Positions 15,891 through 25,149 are shown, counted from the stretch's first letter. The stretch: DNA of 38,366 bases from CAZYQW01 sp964649825 (GCA_964649825.1 CAZYQW010000146.1:1-38366), one strand, 5' to 3'. The notes: generated by a model not told the origin, from the sequence alone. Translations and numbers: made by a program.

Positions 15891-17813
15891 ATGCTTCGCG
15901 TCGCCGGTCCCCTATCTCTCCTCCTCGCCTCGTCCTTCGTCGCCCCGTCGCTTCTCGCCCAAACGCCGCCGCCGATCGAGTTCGACGACGCCACCCGCGA
16001 GGCGGGCCTCCTGCGCGTCGGAGTCGACCCCGGGTTCCTGATGGGCGCGGGCGGCGCGTTCGTCGACATCGACGAGGACGGCTACGAGGACGTCGTCGTG
16101 AACGGGCCCAAGTTCTCGCCGTGGGTCTACGAGAGCCGGGGTGACGGCACGTTCGTCGACGCGACGGCGCGATCCGGCATTGCACCGAACCTCGGCACGA
16201 CCCGCGGCATGGGCGTTCACGGCGCGGACTACGACAACGACGGCGACACCGACCTGTTCATCGCGAACTGGGGGCCGTCCAAGCTCTACCGCAACAATGC
16301 GTACGGCGGTGGCGGCGCGGGGCCGAAGAAGCGCTTCGCCGACGCGACCAGCGCGGCGGGCGTGTTCATCAACCGATTCACGACCGGCGCAGCGTGGGGC
16401 GACTACGACAACGACGGATTCCTCGATCTCTACGTCGGGAACTACATCAAGGTCCTGAACTTCCCCAACCACACGCCGTGGGACAACAACCTGTTCCATA
16501 ACCGCGGCGACGGCCGGTTCACGGACGTCACGAACGGCTGCCGCGTCGGCGCCGGCGGGACCACGCTCGCGGTCAGCTTCAGCGACGTCGACGAGGACGG
16601 CGACATGGACCTCTGGGTCGGCAACGACTTCGGCCGCTTCGTGCAGCCCAACCAGCTCTTCCGCAACGACGGCGGCACCGACCCGGCCGCGTGGGGGTTC
16701 GTGGACGTGGCCGCGGCGGCGGGCTCGAACCTCGCGATCTACTGCATGGGGATCGCGGCGGGCGACATCGATCGCGACCTCGACCTCGACTACTATTTCA
16801 CGAACCTCGGCAAGAACGGCCTCCTCCGGAACGACGGCCCGAATCAGCTCACCGACGTGACCGACGCAGCCGGCGTCGGCGCCGAGTTCGATCCGTACCA
16901 GGCGCCGTTGTTCGCCACGAGCTGGGGGTGCGGCTTCCACGACTTCGACCGCGACGGCTGGGTCGACCTGTACGTCTCGAACGGCCACATCCCGGCCGCC
17001 GACTTCATCGCGAACTCGGTCAACACGCCGAACTCGCTGTTCCGCAACCTCGGCACCGGCGCAGGGACGTTCGTCGACGTGAGCGCGCCGGCCGGCGTGG
17101 AGGACGGTGGGATCGGCCGCGGCGTGGCGTTCGCCGACTTCGACAAGGACGGCGACGTCGACGTCCTCCAGGTGAACGCGAACGGCCCGGTCGTCCGGCT
17201 GTTCCGCAACGAGTCGCGCAACGAGCGCCGCTGGCTCCGCGTGCTCCCGCAGGGTCGCCGCGTCGCGCGGGACGCGATCGGCACCCGCGTCACTGCTCAC
17301 CTCGACGCGTTCTCGCTCGTGCGCGAGGCGAACCCCAGCTACAGCTTCGAGTCGACCTCCGATCCCGCCGTCATGTTCGGCCTCGGCGACGAGAACGAGG
17401 TCCGTCACCTCCACGTCCGTTGGCTCTCGGGCGTGACGCAGGACCTGTACCACGTCGGAGTGGACCGCTCGATCACTCTCGAGGAGCCGCTGCTCATCCT
17501 CGATCGCGGCGGGCCGTTCTCCACGAAGGGAACGGTCGGGATCCCGTACACCGCGTCTCTCCGGCTCACGAACGTCGACCGGAACCGGCATCACGCGCGG
17601 CTGACGTTCGAGTGCCGCTCCGGCGACTTCCTGTTCCGCGAGGAGCTGGACACGTTCGACGTCCCGCCGCGCCACGCGATGGACGTCGTCGAGACGTTCA
17701 CGATCCCGAACCCGGGCCCGGGCGGCGCCTCGACGATGGAGCTGACCTGGACGGTCGAGGACGAGGTCGGGGCCGTCGAGAGCTTCCAGAAGGTGATCAT
17801 GCTCGTGCCGTAG
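15891..17813 (+). CDS. Secreted FG-GAP/ASPIC-UnbV repeat protein
   Basis: A 640-residue protein with GGGAG 7 nt before the ATG and a signal peptide of ~23 residues ending AQ. Residues about 30-440 are FG-GAP/VCBS repeats with calcium-loop motifs such as DYDNDGDTD, DVDEDGDMD and DFDKDGDVD. An ASPIC/UnbV domain follows at about 440-525 (from R-W-L-R-V to H-V-R-W-L-S-G), then a ~110-residue beta-sandwich-like tail that the 747-residue protein at 12428-14671 lacks. It is divergent from the hydrolase/ASPIC pair across 173 bp, so the two paralogue genes may share a control region. Function unknown; likely extracellular. Confidence 0.85.
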   Translation: MLRVAGPLSLLLASSFVAPSLLAQTPPPIEFDDATREAGLLRVGVDPGFLMGAGGAFVDIDEDGYEDVVVNGPKFSPWVYESRGDGTFVDATARSGIAPNLGTTRGMGVHGADYDNDGDTDLFIANWGPSKLYRNNAYGGGGAGPKKRFADATSAAGVFINRFTTGAAWGDYDNDGFLDLYVGNYIKVLNFPNHTPWDNNLFHNRGDGRFTDVTNGCRVGAGGTTLAVSFSDVDEDGDMDLWVGNDFGRFVQPNQLFRNDGGTDPAAWGFVDVAAAAGSNLAIYCMGIAAGDIDRDLDLDYYFTNLGKNGLLRNDGPNQLTDVTDAAGVGAEFDPYQAPLFATSWGCGFHDFDRDGWVDLYVSNGHIPAADFIANSVNTPNSLFRNLGTGAGTFVDVSAPAGVEDGGIGRGVAFADFDKDGDVDVLQVNANGPVVRLFRNESRNERRWLRVLPQGRRVARDAIGTRVTAHLDAFSLVREANPSYSFESTSDPAVMFGLGDENEVRHLHVRWLSGVTQDLYHVGVDRSITLEEPLLILDRGGPFSTKGTVGIPYTASLRLTNVDRNRHHARLTFECRSGDFLFREELDTFDVPPRHAMDVVETFTIPNPGPGGASTMELTWTVEDEVGAVESFQKVIMLVP

Positions 17814-17862
17814 CGCGAGACTCGGGCCCTTTCCTCGGCGTGCCCCCTGGACGCGCGCGCGT

Positions 17863-17896
17863 CGCTCGTCGCGTCGTCTCGGACGACGGACGAGCG
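17863..17896. terminator. Bidirectional hairpin between convergent genes
   Basis: CGCTCGTC then GTCGTC pair with GACGAC then GACGAGCG around a TCG loop, with small bulges, giving a 14-bp stem. It lies in the 98-bp gap between two convergent stops. There is no T tract, so it may end transcription weakly or only protect 3' ends. Confidence 0.5.
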
Positions 17897-17911
17897 AAAC
17901 GCGAAGTCGGC

Positions 17912-19072
17912 TCAGGGAATCTGGACCTCGATGCCGTTCGTGTTCGTCGCGCCGATCGCGCTGGACGGATCGGCGACGAATATCTGCATGGTGAACGTGA
18001 CGTTGCTGACGTTCGTCGGAATGACGCCAACGAGCTGCAACGATCCGTTGCCCGGACCGGAGCCGCCGAGCGGCAATCCGAGCACCACTGGCTGGAGGGG
18101 CGAGACGTTCAGGGTGCATCCCGCGCCCATCGGCACCGCGCCTTGCGTCAGCCCGAAGACCAGGAGCGAGAGCGCGCCGCCGAGTCCGTTCGTCACGCGC
18201 AGGGTCACCGCGTCGCCGGGGACCGGGCAGCCCAAGAGCTCGAGGACCGGGATCGGCGCGCCGCCGCCGCCGTTGCACCCCTGGCCGTACGAGATGATCT
18301 GCCCCGGACAGACGGAGCCGGCGAGGCTCACGAACGGCGGGCTCGTCGAGCTGCTCGGCGTCCCGGCCAGACCGGTCCCCGCGTCGATAGGGAACATCAC
18401 GCCTTTCTTCACCTCGTAGCCGAGGAGCCCGCCCACCGGCACGTCGGAGGTGATCGTCCCGCCTTGCGACAGGTCCACGTTCGGGCCGAGTCCGGTCCCG
18501 ATCGGAGTGAAGTTGTTCAGCGGGTCGGTCGTGCTGATCCTCCACAGAGTCTGCTGGGTGAGGTTGATCGTGTAGAGCTGTCCCATCGAGTCGAACGCGA
18601 GCCCGTCGAAGAAGTCCCCGAACGGGCCGATGTTGCCGATGAAGGAGACCTGTCCGGTCTGGACGTCGAGGGTGTACATCTGCGGGAACGGGGAGAAGCC
18701 GTAGGTGTTCAGGAAATACATCAGCCCGGTGGTCGGGTCGATCGCGCCGCCGGCCGGCGCGACCGGGCCGGTCGGAATGTCATGGAGGGGCGTCACCTGT
18801 CCGGTCGTCTCGTCGACCTGATAAAGGCGGGACGTCGCAGTCGACGAGGAGATCGCGTACAGCGTCCCGTCGGGCGCGCGCGCGAGCGCGCCGATCGAGA
18901 ACTCGGTCGGGTCGACGAGCGCGTAGGAGCCGATCAACGTCGAGCTCCCGGCGGTGAAGTCCAGTCGGTAGAACTCGTTCGACGTAGCGGAAGACGCGGT
19001 GATCTGAGCGACGGCGGGGGCGGCGAGGCACGCAACGATCACGGCGGCCCGCACGAGAGTCGTTTTCATCAT
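17912..19072 (-). CDS. Secreted beta-propeller-like protein with planctomycete C-terminal module
   Basis: A 386-residue protein starting MMKTTL with AAAGGA 7 nt upstream; signal peptide about 1-23 ending AVAQ. Residues about 30-250 contain propeller-like repeats of the 'residue-pattern per blade' kind (A-P-D-G-T-L-Y-A-I, D-S-M-G-Q-L-Y-T-I, D-P-T-T-G-L-M-Y-F), close to DUF4394/NHL-type secreted proteins. Residues about 260-386 form a Gly/Pro-rich all-beta module starting YGQGC and ending N-G-I-E-V-Q-I, similar in plan to parts of two other exported proteins in this window. Function unknown, probably surface or extracellular. Confidence 0.75.
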   Translation of the reverse strand: MMKTTLVRAAVIVACLAAPAVAQITASSATSNEFYRLDFTAGSSTLIGSYALVDPTEFSIGALARAPDGTLYAISSSTATSRLYQVDETTGQVTPLHDIPTGPVAPAGGAIDPTTGLMYFLNTYGFSPFPQMYTLDVQTGQVSFIGNIGPFGDFFDGLAFDSMGQLYTINLTQQTLWRISTTDPLNNFTPIGTGLGPNVDLSQGGTITSDVPVGGLLGYEVKKGVMFPIDAGTGLAGTPSSSTSPPFVSLAGSVCPGQIISYGQGCNGGGGAPIPVLELLGCPVPGDAVTLRVTNGLGGALSLLVFGLTQGAVPMGAGCTLNVSPLQPVVLGLPLGGSGPGNGSLQLVGVIPTNVSNVTFTMQIFVADPSSAIGATNTNGIEVQIP

Positions 19073-19234
19073 GGGTCGGTCCTTTCTGTCTCTGGCGGCG
19101 GAGCTGGCGGTTCGGACACCCTGTTGTACGAAACCGCTTCGCCCTCTGGGCCAGAAAGCATGAGACAGATCGTGCCCCGCTTTCGGCCTCACTCGCCCGT
19201 CGCTCCACCACGGTCGCGGCATGGTCATCCGCCG

Positions 19235-19546
19235 GTGGGGTCGGAGAAGCTCCCGGTTCCGCTGTAGCCCGTTACCGTGTTCCTGGTCCTCGAGCTCTAC
19301 GCGCCGGCCGTGCAGACCAAGATCGAGTGAGGGCTCGAGAACCGGCGCGAGGCCCTCGCGTACGCGACGGAGTTCGGGCGCGGCTTCGACGACTGGACGA
19401 ACGACCACTTCGTCGGGATGTACGTGAACCGTTTCACGATCGACCTCGGCGACGACGGCCGCGCGGCGGCGGTGAAGCGGCTCGAGGCCGGCGCGGGCGC
19501 GGGAATGGTGCCGCACGGCGTCCGCCTGGACTTCATATCGCAGACG
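19235..19546 (+). pseudogene. mqnD: Remnant of 1,4-dihydroxy-6-naphthoate synthase
   Basis: One reading frame encodes two recognisable pieces of MqnD, the enzyme turning cyclic futalosine into dihydroxynaphthoate for menaquinone. The first (about 19235-19327) is V-G-S-E-K-L-P-V-P then V-T-V-F-L-V-L-E-L-Y-A-P, matching the P-G-x-x-T-x-A-F-L-x-L-x-L-Y segment. The second (about 19331-19546) contains EALAYATEFGRG and FVGMYVN, then the D-x-G-x-x-G/R-A-A-V helix and V-P-H-G-V, matching the MqnD C-terminus. In-frame stops occur at 19265-19267 and 19328-19330. The ~70 residues that normally separate the two pieces are absent, as is the N-terminal third. It has no start signal and is clearly dead. 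Confidence 0.8.
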
Positions 19547-19600
19547 TCGGACGCCGGGCCGCCGCCGCAGCCCGGGCGCGCCGAACCGTTCCGCCAGCGC

Positions 19601-20095
19601 CTATTGGACGTGTCCGGCCCCGGGCGAGCCGAACGTCACGACGTCGAGGGTTCCCTGGTCCGCGACCGGGCCGATCGCGGAAGCGAACTCGGCCATGACT
19701 TCGACGACTTGACCCACGATCGGGTCGATCTCGTTCCACGCGACGGCGTACTCGGCGTGGTACAGCTCGGCCATGCCGTCCTGGTCTGCGTCCACGATGC
19801 GTGGTGCGTCCAGGGTCGACACGGTCACCACGGACGTCACGTCGACGCCGTCCAAGAGGACGCGCACTCGCGGCGACATCGGATCGACGTGTCCCGCGCC
19901 GACGGAGAACGTGAAGCTCGACTCGAGCTCGAACGCACACGTGGGGAGATGGAGCGAGACGAGCGGCCGGGCGTCGGGGTCGCCGACCGGGCTCGATGCG
20001 CCGGTCTGCGAGAATGCGTCGATCGGGGCGAGCGTCGAGAACGCCAGCGCGACGAGGCCAACGGGTTGCAGTGACTTACGCATCAGGTCGATCAT
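19601..20095 (-). CDS. Small exported protein of unknown function
   Basis: A 164-residue protein. Start at the ATG 5 nt after GGAGG; a second ATG at codon 5 is possible. Residues about 5-30 are a signal peptide (...LAFSTLAPIDAFS). The mature part looks all-beta, with a hydrophobic-alternating stretch C-A-F-E-L-E-S-S-F-T-F-S-V and a D-A-D-Q-D-G-M-A-E segment that resembles a calcium or dockerin-type loop. I do not recognise the family. It diverges from the large fusion hydrolase gene across 498 bp. Confidence 0.6.
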   Translation of the reverse strand: MIDLMRKSLQPVGLVALAFSTLAPIDAFSQTGASSPVGDPDARPLVSLHLPTCAFELESSFTFSVGAGHVDPMSPRVRVLLDGVDVTSVVTVSTLDAPRIVDADQDGMAELYHAEYAVAWNEIDPIVGQVVEVMAEFASAIGPVADQGTLDVVTFGSPGAGHVQ

Positions 20096-20593
20096 CGTTC
20101 CTCCCTCGTGGTTCGTGGAGAACCCGTCTCCTGACGACGGATCGGATTCCCTCCTTTCGTCCGCTCGATTGTCGGCGGTTGCCACGAGGTTGTGCTTCGC
20201 GTTTTTTTCTTTGGTGGGGGGGGCGGGGTGGGAGAGTCCAGCGGTTGATCGAAACCGCGTCGCGGTAGCCTGCCGACGCTCTCGGCGATCGACGATCCAG
20301 AGTCTGAAGCGGCCCGGCGGTTCGGCACTGGTGCCCGCCTCCTCCACCAGGCCCGCCCCGCAGCGGCGCGCGCGCCAGGGCCAAACGTGACGTCTGACGG
20401 TCAGACTCGTGGCTTTCGGAAGACGCCGGGCCCCGCCGGCCGTTCCAGGGACGCACCAGCCGGAGCGGATTGCACCGAAGCCGTCCCGACTCGCACGCAG
20501 ATCCAACTCCGATCCCGTCGATACCCCGTTCGATCGAACGCCAGCCCGCACGCATTCGAAGCGAGACGTCCATCGGTAATCCAGGGAGGTTCG
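20096..20593. other. 498-bp divergent intergenic region with T tract and G-rich tract
   Basis: No convincing gene on either strand. It must hold the promoters of the small exported protein (leftward) and the fusion hydrolase (rightward), though I cannot pick clear -35/-10 pairs. It contains seven consecutive T at 20202-20208 followed directly by a G-rich stretch at 20213-20232 (runs of 8, 4 and 3 G) able to form a G-quadruplex on the plus strand. In this GC-rich but mixed-sequence window that composition stands out. Confidence 0.55.
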
Positions 20594-23500
20594 GTGCGTA
20601 AGCAGAGCGCCAAAGTCTTCACCGTCGTTTCCATCGCCATCTTGACCGCGAACCTGACTCGGGCGGACGGTCAGGAGTTTCCGGGTTCGACCTGGTCCTT
20701 CGCGACGCCCGAATCCGTCGGGTTGGATTCCACGAAGCTGTTTCCCGCGGTCGCCGGATTGAACGGCAACGTGTTCGTGACAAAAGACGGTTTCGCCGTC
20801 GCGCAGAAGGGCGACGTGGCGAAGAAGTTCCCGCTCTACTCCGTCGCAAAGTCGATCACGGCACTGGTGTTCGGAGCCGCGCTGCGTCAAGGCAAGGTGG
20901 CGATGGATGACACGGTGGCCGGCTCGGCGTATCCGAGCGGGCCGCTCTCGACGTACCGTCAGTTCCTGAGCATGAGGTCCGACTTCGGGCTTCAGCCGCA
21001 CGCGCCGGGTGGGAACTTCGCCTACAACAACATGGCGGTTCACCACTACGGTGAGAGCCTCCGCTCGCTGTTCGGCAACAAGTCCCCCACCCAGATCCTC
21101 GACGAGCAGATCTACGCGATCACCGGGCGCGAGGACCCGATCTGGTTCTACGGGCTCTGGAGCGGATGGGGCGGAGGGTTCGAATCGAGCGCCCGCGACG
21201 CCGCGCGGATCGGATTGCTCGTGGCTCGCGGAGGCAAGTGGGACGGGCAGGAGGTGGTTCCTGAGTCGTTCGTCGCGGATCTCTTCCAGTGCCAGGTGGA
21301 CCCATCGCTGACGCAGAGCACGTCGATCGGGACCGGCGACACCCAAGGGCCGCCGGGCGACAACTGGTGGAACCAGTTCCACATATCGGACCTCCTCGCC
21401 GGCAACTACTCGTTCGGTTGGTGGGTCAACGACGGCGACCTCTATCCGCAGCTCCCGTCGAACGTCATCTGGGCCGACGGACTGAACGGGCACCGGATCA
21501 TCATCGCTCCCGATCACGACCTCGTCGTGACCGTGACGTACGGCGGCGACTGGCAGACGCCGGCGATGATCCTGAAGCCGATCCTCGATTCCCTTCAAGC
21601 TCCCGTGCCGCCGGGCTCCCTGTCGGGGGAGCTCAAGACGTGGCACAAGGTGACGATCTCGTTCATCGGTCCGGACACGAGCGAATCGGCGACGCCCAAT
21701 CCGTTCGTCGACTATCGCCTCGACGTCACCTTCAAGAACGGTCCTCGCACGTTCACCGTGCCGGGTTACTACGCGGCGAACGGCAGCGCCGCGAACTCGA
21801 ACTCCTCGGACGGGAACGTCTGGCGGGTGCATTTCATGCCGGATGAGGCGGGAGAGTGGACCTACGACGCTCGCTTCGTCACCGGCTCGCTGGTTGCGAT
21901 GAGCACGAGTTCGACGGCGGGAACGCCGACGTCGTTCCACGGAAGCACCGGGAAGTTCACCGTGGCCCCGACCGACAAGTCGGGAACCGACCTTCGCGGC
22001 AAGGGTCGACTCGAGTACGTCGGCGAACGCTACCTTCGGTTCGCCGAGACGGGTGAGCCGTTCCTGAAGGCGGGCGCCAACAGCCCCGAGAACTTCCTCG
22101 CCTATGCCGGTTTCGACCAGACGACACCGAGCCATCTCTATGCTCCGCACGCGGCCGACTGGCAGGCGGGCGACGTCGATTGGAAGGACGGGGAAGGCAA
22201 GAACATCGTCGGCGCGCTGAACTACCTCGCGTCGAAAGGCATGAACTCGGTCTACTTCCTCACCATGAACGTCGCGGGTGACGGCGACGACGTCTGGCCG
22301 TGGAACGGGTATGCCTCTCGGTTCCGGTTCGACTGCTCGAAGCTGGATCAGTGGGAGCTCGTGTTCGAGCACATGGATCGGCTCGGCATCCAGATGCACG
22401 TCGTCATGCAGGAGTCGGAGAACGACCACCTCCTCGATGGAGGGCTGCTCGGGAATCAGCGCAAGGTCTACTATCGCGAGCTCGTGGCGCGCTTCGCTCA
22501 TCACCCCGCGCTGACATGGAACCTCGGCGAAGAGAACACGAACGCGACGGAGATGCAGAAACTCTTCGCGGACCACGTCCGCGCGCTCGATCCCTACGAC
22601 CATCCGATCGTGATCCACGCGCTCTCGTCCACGAAGAACGACGTCTACGTCCCGCTCCTCGGCCACGCGACGATCGATGGTCCGTCCCTTCACCTGAGCG
22701 ACTTCGTCGCCGCGCACGCCGAGACCCGCAAATGGATCGACCTGTCGTCGGCGGCCGGCCACCCTTGGGCGGTGACGGTCGACGAGATTGGTCCGGCCAA
22801 CTCCGGCGTGCTGCCTGACGTCCTCGACCCCCTTCATGACGCCTCCCGCCGCTACGTCCTGTGGGCGAACCTGATCGCCGGAGGAGCGGGCGTCGAGTGG
22901 TACTTCGGACACGCGTTCGAGAACGATGACCTCGATTGCGAGGACTGGAGATCCAGAGACGCGATGTGGACGCAGACGGAGATCGCGATGTCATTCTTCC
23001 ACGACTTCCTTCCGTTCGCCCAGATGGAGGCCGCCGATGGGCTCCTCGGCGGCGCGGGGACCGGCAATTACGTGCTCGCGAAGGCGGGCGATACGTATGC
23101 GGTCTACCTGTCGAACGGCGGGTCGCCGGCGCTCGACCTGAGCGCGGCGCCGGGACCGTTCGCGGTGCGTTGGTACGACCCGCGCAACGGTGGGCCGCTT
23201 CGGGTCGGCAGCGTCGGAGGCGTGCTCGGCGGCGCCTCGGTCTCGCTCGGCGACGCACCGAACCTGCCCAATCAGGATTGGGTCGTGCTGCTCTCGAAAC
23301 ACGACGACTTCACCGTCCACTACGGAGCGGGCGTGCCCGGCTACCTCGGGCAGACGCCGCTCGTCGACGCGAACGACCCGAAGGTGGGCAACCTCGGTTT
23401 CGCGGTGACGCTCGAGCAGGCGCGACCCGCCTCGTCCGCGTTCCTGTTCGCGGGGCGCAAGCCGCTGAACGCGCCGTTCAAGGCGGGGACGCTGCTCGTC

Positions 23501-23689
23501 GACTTCAAGACGGTCGGCTGGTTCGTCTTCACGACCGACGGGCTCGGTCAGTCGAAATACGGGCTCCCGCTGCCGCCGAACGCCGCCTACGTCGGGAAGT
23601 CGCTCTACTTCCAATGGATGGCACCGGAGACCAGCGCGCCGCTCGGTGTCTCGATGTCGAATGGTCTGCAGGTGCTGATCCACGACTGA
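20594..23689 (+). CDS. Exported fusion: beta-lactamase-like serine hydrolase + DUF5060 + glycoside-hydrolase-like barrel
   Basis: A 1031-residue protein. The GTG at 20594 follows GGGAGG by 4 nt and gives a signal peptide (about 1-27). Residues about 30-335 are a serine beta-lactamase/esterase-like domain with S83-V-A-K86 (SxxK) and Y144-N-N146 (YxN); the third motif is only vaguely present near G299-H300. Residues about 345-460 match DUF5060, usually N-terminal in glycoside hydrolases. Residues about 475-810 form a DUF4038/GH140-like TIM barrel with probable acid/base near E646/E647 (NLGEEN) and nucleophile E731 (VTVDEIG). Residues about 812-900 resemble the putative collagen-binding domain that follows such barrels. 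The last ~120 residues are the planctomycete beta module. Probably extracellular glycan attack plus ester or amide cleavage; substrates unknown. Confidence 0.8.
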   Translation: MRKQSAKVFTVVSIAILTANLTRADGQEFPGSTWSFATPESVGLDSTKLFPAVAGLNGNVFVTKDGFAVAQKGDVAKKFPLYSVAKSITALVFGAALRQGKVAMDDTVAGSAYPSGPLSTYRQFLSMRSDFGLQPHAPGGNFAYNNMAVHHYGESLRSLFGNKSPTQILDEQIYAITGREDPIWFYGLWSGWGGGFESSARDAARIGLLVARGGKWDGQEVVPESFVADLFQCQVDPSLTQSTSIGTGDTQGPPGDNWWNQFHISDLLAGNYSFGWWVNDGDLYPQLPSNVIWADGLNGHRIIIAPDHDLVVTVTYGGDWQTPAMILKPILDSLQAPVPPGSLSGELKTWHKVTISFIGPDTSESATPNPFVDYRLDVTFKNGPRTFTVPGYYAANGSAANSNSSDGNVWRVHFMPDEAGEWTYDARFVTGSLVAMSTSSTAGTPTSFHGSTGKFTVAPTDKSGTDLRGKGRLEYVGERYLRFAETGEPFLKAGANSPENFLAYAGFDQTTPSHLYAPHAADWQAGDVDWKDGEGKNIVGALNYLASKGMNSVYFLTMNVAGDGDDVWPWNGYASRFRFDCSKLDQWELVFEHMDRLGIQMHVVMQESENDHLLDGGLLGNQRKVYYRELVARFAHHPALTWNLGEENTNATEMQKLFADHVRALDPYDHPIVIHALSSTKNDVYVPLLGHATIDGPSLHLSDFVAAHAETRKWIDLSSAAGHPWAVTVDEIGPANSGVLPDVLDPLHDASRRYVLWANLIAGGAGVEWYFGHAFENDDLDCEDWRSRDAMWTQTEIAMSFFHDFLPFAQMEAADGLLGGAGTGNYVLAKAGDTYAVYLSNGGSPALDLSAAPGPFAVRWYDPRNGGPLRVGSVGGVLGGASVSLGDAPNLPNQDWVVLLSKHDDFTVHYGAGVPGYLGQTPLVDANDPKVGNLGFAVTLEQARPASSAFLFAGRKPLNAPFKAGTLLVDFKTVGWFVFTTDGLGQSKYGLPLPPNAAYVGKSLYFQWMAPETSAPLGVSMSNGLQVLIHD

Positions 23690-23752
23690 CTCTGGTCGGC
23701 CCACTCCCTCCGCCCACCGGTCCGAGGCGCGGCGAACGGGAGCGGGATCGAG

Positions 23753-23785
23753 CGATCGGGCGCCCCGCGACGTGGCGCCCGATCG
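23753..23785 (+). terminator. Strong hairpin after the fusion hydrolase gene
   Basis: A perfect 12-bp stem (CGATCGGGCGCC / GGCGCCCGATCG) with a 9-nt loop, 63 nt after the stop. No T tract follows. It separates this gene from the downstream glycosyltransferase and is the best terminator candidate here. Confidence 0.6.
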
Positions 23786-23841
23786 AACCTCGGCGTATGC
23801 TGGGCGGCGGTCGTAGGAGAGACGTTCGGACACCGCCGGCG

Positions 23842-25149
23842 ATGAGGGTTCTCCATCTCATCCATTCCTTTCCTCCGGAATCCCACGGAGGAACGGAGAC
23901 GTACGTGCGCGAGCTCGCGCTCGCGCAGCGAAGGGCCGGCGTCGAGGCGTTCGTCCTGGCCGGAAGCAGCGAGCCCGATCGCGGCGAGTCGGCGACGACG
24001 CAGGCGCGCCTCGACGACGTCCCGGTGACGCGGCTCCCCTCGCCCGCGCGACACGCCGACCTGGCCCTCGTCGGGACGTGGGCGGAAGGGCGCCAGATCC
24101 TCCTCCGCCAGATCGACGAGATTCGACCGGACGTCGCGCACGTCCATCACTGGCACAACCTGACGACCGACTCCGTCGAGACGTGCGTCGATCACGGCGT
24201 GCATGCGATCGTGACGCTGCACGACTTCCTGTGCACGTGCCCGCTCTTCTTTCGCCTCCCGGATCACGCGACGCCCTGCGCCCCGGAGCTGTCCCGCGAC
24301 GCATGCGTCGGCTGTCTGCATCGAGTGTCGGGCGAGGCGCCGGCGACCCTGAACGCCGCGCTGGAGCGACGCGAGGACCGATTTCGCACCGAGCTCGAGA
24401 AAGCGTCCGCGGTGCTGGCTCTCTCCGCGACGCAGCGCGAGTTCCTCGCGCGCGTTCCTCGCTTCGCGGGGCTCGAGATTCGGACGGTTCCCCTCCCGTC
24501 CCCCGTGCGCTTCGCCGCTTCCGCGGATCGCCTCTTCCCGGCCGGCCACGGCGTCCTCCGCGTGGTCTCGTGGGGCGGACTCGATCCCGGCAAAGGAATG
24601 CGAACACTCGTCGAGGCGGTCGAGCACCTTCCCCAACCCGAGCGCGTCTTCGTCGATCACTTCGGGCGCGTTCTCGATCCGTCGTTCCGCGATCGACTCC
24701 AGCAGACCGCACGACGTCATCGCCTCACGTTCCACGGTCCGTACGATCGCGAAGCGGCGGAGACGCGGTTCGGCGCGTACGACGTCGCCGTCTTCCCGTC
24801 GAACTTCCTCGAGACCCACGGGTTCGTGGTGGACGAAGCCCTCGATCTCGGTCTACCGGTCATCGTCTCGGATCGCGGGGCGCCGAAGCTGCGCGTCGGC
24901 GGCCGCGGGCGCGTCTTCCCCGCCGGGGAGCCCGGCGCGCTGGCGTCGATCCTGCTCGAGCTCCTCGACCACCCGACACGTTTGGCCGAGATGCGCAAAG
25001 CGGATCGCGTGTCCCAGCCGACGATGGAAGAGCACGAACGAACGATCCGCGAGATCTACCAGGCCGCCATCTCTCCCACCTCGTCGAAGAAGTCGAACGA
25101 GTCAACCGAGCCAACCTCGTTCCACGAGCGCAGCGATCGCGGGCCCTAG
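23842..25149 (+). CDS. GT4-family glycosyltransferase
   Basis: A 435-residue protein opening MRVLHLIHSFPPESHGGTE, the GT-B donor-domain start with the Gly-rich loop at G16-G17. The C-terminal domain (about 235-400) has the E-x7-E motif E324...E332 in ETHGFVVDE, followed by the G-L-P-V-I-V-S nucleotide-sugar site. A cysteine-rich acceptor-side loop (C131, C133, C146, C155, C158) is a known feature of some GT4 enzymes. Retaining transfer from a nucleotide sugar in the cytoplasm is expected. Its last 16 codons overlap the 3' end of the convergent Nudix gene, and it points towards the cyclitol-like operon, so it may use that operon's product; this is speculative. Confidence 0.87.
   Translation: MRVLHLIHSFPPESHGGTETYVRELALAQRRAGVEAFVLAGSSEPDRGESATTQARLDDVPVTRLPSPARHADLALVGTWAEGRQILLRQIDEIRPDVAHVHHWHNLTTDSVETCVDHGVHAIVTLHDFLCTCPLFFRLPDHATPCAPELSRDACVGCLHRVSGEAPATLNAALERREDRFRTELEKASAVLALSATQREFLARVPRFAGLEIRTVPLPSPVRFAASADRLFPAGHGVLRVVSWGGLDPGKGMRTLVEAVEHLPQPERVFVDHFGRVLDPSFRDRLQQTARRHRLTFHGPYDREAAETRFGAYDVAVFPSNFLETHGFVVDEALDLGLPVIVSDRGAPKLRVGGRGRVFPAGEPGALASILLELLDHPTRLAEMRKADRVSQPTMEEHERTIREIYQAAISPTSSKKSNESTEPTSFHERSDRGP

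Noticed and set aside
14672..16069. Upstream extension of the 747-residue ASPIC protein
   Set aside because: The extra ~466 residues are arginine-rich and lie over the alpha/beta hydrolase gene, whose triad is complete. The TTG at 14671 has a good ribosome site and signal peptide.
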